In this document: positions 1 to 6,469 of the stretch, one piece after another
Layout of the letters: every line of letters starts with the position of its first letter
Position numbering within the stretch: the stretch's first letter is position 1
Notes under the pieces: generated by a model
Told to the model about the DNA's origin: nothing
Databases searched by the model: none
The model's input: only the letters and a program-made list of their open reading frames with translations
Made by a program: the position numbers and the translations under genes
Source of the DNA: Polyangiaceae bacterium
GTDB lineage: Bacteria > Myxococcota > Polyangia > Polyangiales > Polyangiaceae
Direction: 5' to 3'
Length of the DNA: 6,469 nucleotides
Assembly (NCBI GenBank): GCA_025936205.1
Contig: JAICTU010000502.1
Span: forward strand, 1 to 6,469

Positions 1-1738
<1,738 letters not shown>

Positions 1739-1761
<23 letters not shown>

Positions 1762-2077
1762 ACGTGTGGTCCAATCAATTACTCCGCAGCAAGCTCGAGA
1801 TCTGATTGCCGCCGGTGGGCTCGACGTCGTGGATGTGCGCGAACCGAATGAATGGTCCAGCGGGCACCTGGAAGGCGCGCGTCTGGTGCCGCTGCGCGAG
1901 CTCAAGGCCAACCCAAAGACGCTGCTCCAGCAAGATGGGGTCATCTTTGTGTGTGCCGCCGGCGTGCGCAGCCAGGCGGCTGCCAAGCTCGCCGTCGCGC
2001 ACGGTCTGCGCCAGGTCTACAACCTGAGCGGCGGCACCCAGAGCTGGGTCCGCGCCGGGTTGCCGCTGGCGCACTGA
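1739..2077 (+). CDS. Single-domain rhodanese-like sulfurtransferase
   Basis: A 112-residue protein made of one rhodanese domain, the minimal GlpE-like size, with no signal peptide or membrane segment, so cytoplasmic. Motifs: SITPQQARDLI (residues 13-23) as the usual first helix, DVREPNEW (32-39), GHLEGA (42-47), the active-site loop CAAGVR (72-77) with the persulfide-forming Cys72 and Arg77, and NLSGGTQSW (95-103) near the end. Such enzymes move sulfane sulfur between a donor and thiophilic acceptors. The gene overlaps the desulfurase end by 23 bases, so the two are very likely cotranscribed, and the obvious donor is the desulfurase persulfide or sulfur derived from it. Start choice is uncertain: ATG 1739 has no good Shine-Dalgarno sequence, and GTG 1766, five bases after the desulfurase stop, would give a protein beginning just before the conserved domain. 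Function of the domain is secure; the physiological acceptor is unknown. Confidence 0.93.
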
Positions 2078-2125
2078 TTCTGCGGGGACTCCGTCCGTCG
2101 TCCCTGCGCCTGCGCTTGCTCGTTC

Positions 2126-2169
2126 CTCCGTCATTTCCCCACCGGAACCCACCGGTGGGGAAAGCGGAG
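2126..2169. terminator. Strong stem-loop, possible terminator without a U tract
   Basis: Perfect 12-base arms TTTCCCCACCGG (2134-2145) and CCGGTGGGGAAA (2152-2163) enclose the 6-base loop AACCCA. An outer 5-base-pair stem, CTCCG (2126-2130) with CGGAG (2165-2169), extends it across a small 3-by-1 internal loop, giving 17 base pairs in all. It sits 48 bases after the rhodanese stop and about 150 bases before the kinase start, where an operon end is expected. No T run follows on either strand, so a classical intrinsic terminator is not proven; a Rho-assisted 3' end, mRNA-stabilising hairpin, or protein-binding palindrome are alternatives. Confidence 0.45.
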
Positions 2170-2241
2170 TTGGTGCGAATTCGCCCCGCCTACCGCACCG
2201 CGGCGGGCCCGCGCTGGCATTGTCACGAGAACTGGGGTTTA

Positions 2242-2270
2242 GCTCGGGTCCCTCGACGTCGTTGCTCGGG
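2242..2270. repeat. GCTCGGG direct repeats flanking a CGACGTCG palindrome
   Basis: Two identical 7-base copies of GCTCGGG (2242-2248 and 2264-2270) start 22 bases apart, about two helical turns, and the 8-base palindrome CGACGTCG (2254-2261) lies between them. The block ends 46 bases before the kinase start codon, a plausible place for a regulator to bind. In GC-rich DNA such short matches arise easily, so a regulatory role is only a suggestion. Confidence 0.2.
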
Positions 2271-2303
2271 ATGCCGGCACGCGTCCGCGAGCCGATGCGA
2301 CTC

Positions 2304-2310
2304 GAGGGAA
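2304..2310 (+). promoter_or_regulatory. Ribosome binding site of the kinase gene
   Basis: GAGGGAA lies six bases upstream of ATG 2317, the normal spacing for a Shine-Dalgarno sequence. It decides the start of the kinase gene, since the frame is open further upstream and offers other in-frame starts such as GTG 2173 that would add unrelated, low-complexity residues ahead of the kinase fold. Confidence 0.7.
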
Positions 2311-2316
2311 ATCCCC

Positions 2317-5300
2317 ATGCTTCTCGAACGATATGAACTTGGTGAGCGCCTGGCCGAGTCCGACCGCAACACCGTGCGACGAGTGCGCCGGGTGCGCGAT
2401 GGGGCGAAGCTCGTCATCAAGACCTCCACGCGCGAATACCCGAGCGTGCGCGAGGTGCGGCGCCTCGAGTTCGAATATCACGTCCTGCGCCGGGTCCAGT
2501 CGGCGGGAGTGATCGGCGCGGTCGACATCGAGCGCGACGCGGGCCGCGTGGCGCTGGTGCTCGAGGACTTTGGCGGGGAGCGGCTCTCGGCCATCGCTTC
2601 GCGAGGCAGCTCGCGCGGCGTGGGCCTGGAGCTGTTCTTCCCGCTGGCGGCCAAGATCGTGAACGCGCTCGGCCACATCCACGCCTGCGGCGTGATGCAC
2701 AAGGACATCAATCCCGGAAATATCCTGGTCAATCCCGGCAGCCGCGAGCTCAAGCTGATCGACTTCTCGATCGCGTCCGAGCTGAGCCGGGAGCATCTCG
2801 ACGCCGGCCCCAACTACGCGCTGGAAGGTACGCTGCCGTATCTCTCGCCGGAACAGACGGGGCGCATGAATCGCGACCTGGACTACCGGACCGACTACTA
2901 CTCCCTGGGCATCACCTTCTTCGAGCTGCTCACGGGCGCGCTGCCGTTCAGCGCGCAAGACGTGCTCGGTTACATCCACTGCCACCTCTCGCGTCCGGCT
3001 CCGGACGCCCGCGAGCTGAACCCCGAGCTACCGATCGCTCTGGCCCGCATCGTGGCCAAGCTGATGGCCAAGAACCCCGACGATCGCTACCAGAGCGCGC
3101 GCGGGCTGGCCGCCGATCTGGAGCAATGCCGCGGCGCCTGGCAGGAGCGACGAGAGCTGCCGGCGTTCGAGCTCGGTACGCGCGATGTCTCGGAGCGCTT
3201 TCAGGTTTCGCAGGTCCTGCTCGGCCGCGAGCACGAGGCGGCGCGGCTGCTCTCGGTGTTCGAGCGCGCGGCGACGGGCCCCGCTCAGCTGCTCCTGGTC
3301 TCTGGCTACTCGGGCATCGGCAAGAGCACCCTGATCTCCGAGATCCACAAGCCCGTGGTGGAGAAGCGGGCTCACTTCGCCGCCGGCAAGTTCGAACAGC
3401 TCGAGCGCAATCTGCCCTACGGTGCGTTGCTGCAGGCGCTGCGCGGTGTGCTCAAGCAGCTCTTGAGCGAACCCGAGCGCCAGCTGCTCGGGCGTCGCGA
3501 CCGCCTGCGCAACGCGCTCGGCAACGACGCCGCCGTGCTCTTTCCGCTGTTGCCCGAGCTGAGCCAGATCCTCGGCCCACAGCCGAGCGTGGCGGAGCTC
3601 TCGGCGCGTGAGGCGCAGAGCCGCTTGCAGCGCCTGTTCCGCGGCTTGCTGCGCGCCATCGCCACTGCAGAACAGCCGCTGGTGCTGTTCCTGGACGACC
3701 TGCAGTGGACCGACGGCTCCACTCCCCAGCTGCTCGCGCAGCTGCTGGGCGAAGAACAACTGCGCTACGTGTACTTCATCGGCGCCTACCGCGACAACGA
3801 GGTGACCGAAGGCCATCTGTTGCGCCTGGGGCTCGATGAGCTGAAAGCAAAGCGCCCCGAGCTGGTGCACGAGCTCTCGCTCCAGCCCTTGTCCGAGGCC
3901 AGCGTGGAGCAGATCGTCGCCGCCACCCTCCATTGCGCGGTCGCGGACTGCCGCGGCTTCGCCCAGCAGCTGTTCCAGAAGACGGGCGGCAACCCGTTCT
4001 TCGTGCACGAGCTGCTCTCGGTCCTGCACCGCCAGGGCGGCATCGAGTTCTCGGCGGAGCGCGGGGCCTGGGTCTGGCACGAAGAGGTGCTGCAGCGCGC
4101 CGCGCTCACCGATAACGTCGTCGATCTGGTGCTCGGCCGCCTGCGCGAGCTGCCGGCGGACACGCTCACCTGCCTCGGGATCGCCGCCTGCCTGGGCAAG
4201 GAGTTCGATCTGGGGCTGCTCGCGCGCATCGCCGGCAAGACGCCGGGCGCGGTGGCTGCCGCGCTGTGGCAGGCCGTCGAGCGCGAGCTGCTGTTGCCGC
4301 GCGGCGAGGCTCAGCGCCTGCTACGCCGCGACGCCGCGGACAGCGCCCTCGAGCTGGCGGATGCGGGCATCACCTATCAGTTCCCGCACGACCGTGTGGT
4401 GGAGGCGGCGTATGCTCTGCTGGACGAGCGGCAACGCGCGGAGCTGCATCTGCGCATCGGCCGCGAGCTCCAGCGGCGCATCCCGGAGCCGGAGCGGCCG
4501 GCGCGCGTGTTCGACTTCATCGACCACCTCAATCGCGGTCGCAGCCTGCTGGGCGAGCTGAGCCAGCGCCTGGAGCTCGCGGAGCTGAACCACTCGGCAG
4601 GCTCGAGCGCCCGGCGCTCGGCGGCTTACGCGCCCGCCATCGCCTATCTGGAGCGCGCGCGTGCCTTGCTCTCGGACGACGAGTGGCAGGGCCATCGCGA
4701 TCTCGACTTCGCCTGCCGGCGCATGGCAGCGGAATGTCTGTTTCTGTCCGGGCACGTCGAACTCGCTCAGCGAGCCTGCGAGGAGCTGTTCGGAGCCGCG
4801 CCGGACGCGGTGAGCCGCGCCTCCGCCTTCGTCCTGAAAGCCGCCATCCAGGAACAGCAGAGCCAGCTCGGCGCGACCGTGGAAACCATCCGCCAGGCGC
4901 TGGCGGAGCTGGGCGTGGAGCTGCCCAGCGAGCCCTCGGCGATCGAGCAGGGCATCGGCGCGGGCATCGGCAAGATGCTCGCACACCTCGAGCGCGTGGC
5001 GATCGAGGACCTGGTGAAGCTGCCAGAGGCGACCGACCCGCTGCGCATCGCGGCCGCCGAGCTGCTGTTCCAGATCATCCCCGCCGCCAGCCAGCTCAAT
5101 CCGCCGCTCTTCATTCTGGCCGAGCTGATCCTGTTCGACATGGCGCTGACGCATGGCACCGTGCCGGGCTCCGCCAAGAACGTGATGGACTGCGGCATCG
5201 TGTTCAGCGCGATCCTGAAGGACTACTCGCGCGCCTACCGCATGGGGCGGGCCGCGTTCAAGCTGCTGGAGCGAAGGTTGCCGACGCCGCTCGAGTCCTC

Positions 5301-6469
5301 GGTGAACTTCGTGTTCGGCTGCTTCATTTCCCACTGGGGCGCCCACTACCAGGAGGGCCTCGACGCGCTCGCGCGCGGCTACCAGCGCGGCATCGATCTG
5401 GGCGACACGCTGCACGCCTCTTATTCGATCGTGCATCAGGCCAAGAGCATGTTGTTCGCCGGCAAACGGCTGGACGTCTGTGCCGGGGTGACCAACCGCG
5501 CGCTCGCCTACTGCCAGGATACCGGCGCGATCGGCAACGCCGCCCTGCCCCACATCCTGCGCCGCGCGCTCGGCCAGCTGACGACGCTGTACGCCGACAC
5601 GAGCGACGTGCTGCTCTCCGACGCCGAGTTCAGCGCCGAGATCGAGAAGACGCAGAACGGCCACTTCCTGCTGGTGCTCGGGCAGACCCAGACGCTCACC
5701 CAGCTGATCCTCGGCGATCTGCCGCGCGCGCTGCACTGGGACGCCTTCGCCACCCAGCACCTGATGGTGGGCAACGGCGCCTTCCCGGTGCCCGACTATC
5801 ACCTGCTCCAGTCGCTGCTGCTCGGGCGGCAGTGGGCCAGCGCCGACGCGCCCGAGCGGGCGCGCATCCTCTCGGTGCTGGAACAGCACCGAGACGCGCT
5901 GAAGGTGTTCGGGGCGGCCAGCCCCGCCAACTATCAGCACAAGCATCTGCTGGTCAGCGCCGAGCTGGCGCGCCTGTCGGGTGCCTCGATCGACGACGTG
6001 CTGCGGCTGCACCGCGACGCGGTCCAGTCCTGCGGCGACGACTTCCCGCAGCTGCGCGCGCTGGCGCAGGAGGCGCTGGCCGAGTTCTGGAAGGAACGCG
6101 GCCACCCGGAATTCTCCCGCGAGTGCTTGCTGGAGGCCTATCACCTGTACCGGCACTGGGGCGCGACCGCCAAGCTCGCTCAGCTGGAGCGCACTCACGG
6201 CAAGTGGCTGCGCCCGGACGCGCGCGGGCATCAGAGCGCGAACGCGGGGACGCTGGTCACGGCCACGGCGACGGCCAGCCTGGGTGGTCACGATCTCGAC
6301 GTGGCGTCGGCGCTGAAGGCCACGCTGGCCATCTCCGGCGAGGTGAAGCCCGCGCGACTGTTCGCGGTGCTGATGCAGACCATCATCGAAAACGTGGGCG
6401 CCGCCCACGGCTATTTGATCCTGAAGGACACGGAGCGCGACGAGCTGCGCGTGGTGGCGCGGGCGGCGA
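2317..6469 (+). CDS. Ser/Thr protein kinase - AAA ATPase - helical repeat - GAF signalling protein (3' partial)
   Basis: No stop occurs before the window end, so 1384 codons of a larger protein are present. Residues about 5-272 form a Hanks-type kinase: MLLERYELGERL start, catalytic Lys35 in LVIK, HKDINPGN with Asp130 and Asn135, DFS at 149-151 in place of DFG, GTLPYLSPEQTGRMNR (171-186), Asp193 of subdomain IX and Arg257. The Gly-rich loop lacks its usual glycines. Residues about 300-700 form an AAA-type NTPase: Walker A GYSGIGKST (330-338), Walker B LVLFLDD (455-461) followed by LQWTD, GAYRDNEV (489-496), TGGNPFF (556-562) and FPHDRVVEAAY (689-699). Residues about 700-1325 are helical, TPR-like. 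From about 1345 a GAF domain begins (ARLFAVLMQTIIENVGA, then HGYLIL). This order matches the trifunctional kinase/ATPase/sensor histidine kinase family, frequent in myxobacteria and cyanobacteria, so a histidine kinase probably follows off the edge. It is presumably cytoplasmic: no membrane segments seen. The input signal and targets are unknown. The intergenic gap and hairpin suggest a transcription unit separate from the sulfur genes. Confidence 0.92.
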   Translation, partial: MLLERYELGERLAESDRNTVRRVRRVRDGAKLVIKTSTREYPSVREVRRLEFEYHVLRRVQSAGVIGAVDIERDAGRVALVLEDFGGERLSAIASRGSSRGVGLELFFPLAAKIVNALGHIHACGVMHKDINPGNILVNPGSRELKLIDFSIASELSREHLDAGPNYALEGTLPYLSPEQTGRMNRDLDYRTDYYSLGITFFELLTGALPFSAQDVLGYIHCHLSRPAPDARELNPELPIALARIVAKLMAKNPDDRYQSARGLAADLEQCRGAWQERRELPAFELGTRDVSERFQVSQVLLGREHEAARLLSVFERAATGPAQLLLVSGYSGIGKSTLISEIHKPVVEKRAHFAAGKFEQLERNLPYGALLQALRGVLKQLLSEPERQLLGRRDRLRNALGNDAAVLFPLLPELSQILGPQPSVAELSAREAQSRLQRLFRGLLRAIATAEQPLVLFLDDLQWTDGSTPQLLAQLLGEEQLRYVYFIGAYRDNEVTEGHLLRLGLDELKAKRPELVHELSLQPLSEASVEQIVAATLHCAVADCRGFAQQLFQKTGGNPFFVHELLSVLHRQGGIEFSAERGAWVWHEEVLQRAALTDNVVDLVLGRLRELPADTLTCLGIAACLGKEFDLGLLARIAGKTPGAVAAALWQAVERELLLPRGEAQRLLRRDAADSALELADAGITYQFPHDRVVEAAYALLDERQRAELHLRIGRELQRRIPEPERPARVFDFIDHLNRGRSLLGELSQRLELAELNHSAGSSARRSAAYAPAIAYLERARALLSDDEWQGHRDLDFACRRMAAECLFLSGHVELAQRACEELFGAAPDAVSRASAFVLKAAIQEQQSQLGATVETIRQALAELGVELPSEPSAIEQGIGAGIGKMLAHLERVAIEDLVKLPEATDPLRIAAAELLFQIIPAASQLNPPLFILAELILFDMALTHGTVPGSAKNVMDCGIVFSAILKDYSRAYRMGRAAFKLLERRLPTPLESSVNFVFGCFISHWGAHYQEGLDALARGYQRGIDLGDTLHASYSIVHQAKSMLFAGKRLDVCAGVTNRALAYCQDTGAIGNAALPHILRRALGQLTTLYADTSDVLLSDAEFSAEIEKTQNGHFLLVLGQTQTLTQLILGDLPRALHWDAFATQHLMVGNGAFPVPDYHLLQSLLLGRQWASADAPERARILSVLEQHRDALKVFGAASPANYQHKHLLVSAELARLSGASIDDVLRLHRDAVQSCGDDFPQLRALAQEALAEFWKERGHPEFSRECLLEAYHLYRHWGATAKLAQLERTHGKWLRPDARGHQSANAGTLVTATATASLGGHDLDVASALKATLAISGEVKPARLFAVLMQTIIENVGAAHGYLILKDTERDELRVVARAA

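Larger units (their letters stand above)
2078..2316. other. Intergenic region with hairpins and repeats
   Basis: This gap separates the sulfur operon from the kinase gene. From left to right it holds an imperfect 7-base-pair hairpin (arms 2082-2088 and 2101-2107, one G-U pair, 12-base loop) five bases after the rhodanese stop, a strong stem-loop at 2126-2169, a 10-base palindrome at 2203-2212, a pair of GCTCGGG direct repeats at 2242-2248 and 2264-2270, and the ribosome binding site of the kinase gene. A TTGTCA hexamer (2220-2225) resembles a -35 box but has no convincing -10 partner. No small gene with a ribosome binding site was found, although the kinase reading frame itself stays open upstream through the gap. 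Confidence 0.6.

Noticed and set aside
2203..2212. GCGGGCCCGC palindrome
   Set aside because: A 10-base G/C-only palindrome is unremarkable at this base composition and has no loop to form a useful hairpin.
2214..2230. CTGGCA as a possible sigma-54 -24 element upstream of the kinase
   Set aside because: The matching -12 position reads CGAG in place of TTGC, so the required GC at the proper spacing is absent.
2220..2248. TTGTCA as a possible sigma-70 -35 box for the kinase gene
   Set aside because: Good hexamer match, but the sequence 16-18 bases downstream is CTCGGG-like and offers no -10 element.
2239..2985. Minus-strand reading frame of 248 codons running out of the intergenic gap
   Set aside because: Antisense to the kinase domain; no domain recognised, and its right-hand start lies within the plus-strand gene. 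It is explained by base composition.
3028..4080. Minus-strand reading frame of 350 codons
   Set aside because: Opposite strand of the Walker A/B region of the plus-strand gene; low-complexity composition and no motif support.
4321..6408. Minus-strand reading frame of 695 codons
   Set aside because: It lies entirely antisense to the kinase/ATPase protein, whose plus-strand translation shows conserved motifs. Its translation is Arg/Gln/Ala/Leu-rich without recognisable domains, as expected for a GC-rich antisense shadow.

Overview
This is a GC-rich window (by eye well above 60% G+C, with strong G/C preference at third codon positions). It carries three plus-strand genes, two of them cut by the window edges. 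The base composition and the multidomain protein kinase/ATPase/GAF protein on the right suggest a myxobacterium-like member of Myxococcota (Polyangiales or Sorangium-like). That placement is an inference from gene style, not from a marker gene.

Left part (1 to 2077): a two-gene sulfur-handling operon. The first gene is a SufS-type (class V aminotransferase fold) cysteine desulfurase with a long, Pro/Ala/Gly-rich, probably disordered N-terminal extension of at least about 158 residues. That architecture matches the desulfurase cargo of family 2A encapsulins (the SrpI-type shells), which package a cysteine desulfurase inside a protein nanocompartment. The shell gene is not in this window; if the interpretation is right it should lie close by, most likely upstream of base 1. 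The second gene overlaps the 3' end of the first and encodes a small single-domain rhodanese, a natural acceptor or carrier of the persulfide sulfur released by the desulfurase.

Middle part (2078 to 2316): a 239-base gap. It holds a strong near-perfect stem-loop (2126-2169), a weaker hairpin right after the rhodanese stop (2082-2107), a GC palindrome, a pair of 7-base direct repeats 22 bases apart flanking a palindrome, and a clear Shine-Dalgarno sequence for the next gene. It probably separates two transcription units.

Right part (2317 to 6469): the first 1384 codons of a very large signalling protein. It has a Ser/Thr protein kinase domain, then an AAA-type/predictor-of-ATPase module with Walker A and B motifs, a long alpha-helical TPR-like region, and the beginning of a GAF domain at the window end. 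By family precedent a histidine kinase module probably follows beyond the edge. Nothing in the sequence ties this gene functionally to the sulfur operon.

No RNA genes, insertion sequences, CRISPR arrays or credible minus-strand genes were seen; the long minus-strand reading frames are antisense shadows of the GC-rich coding sequence.
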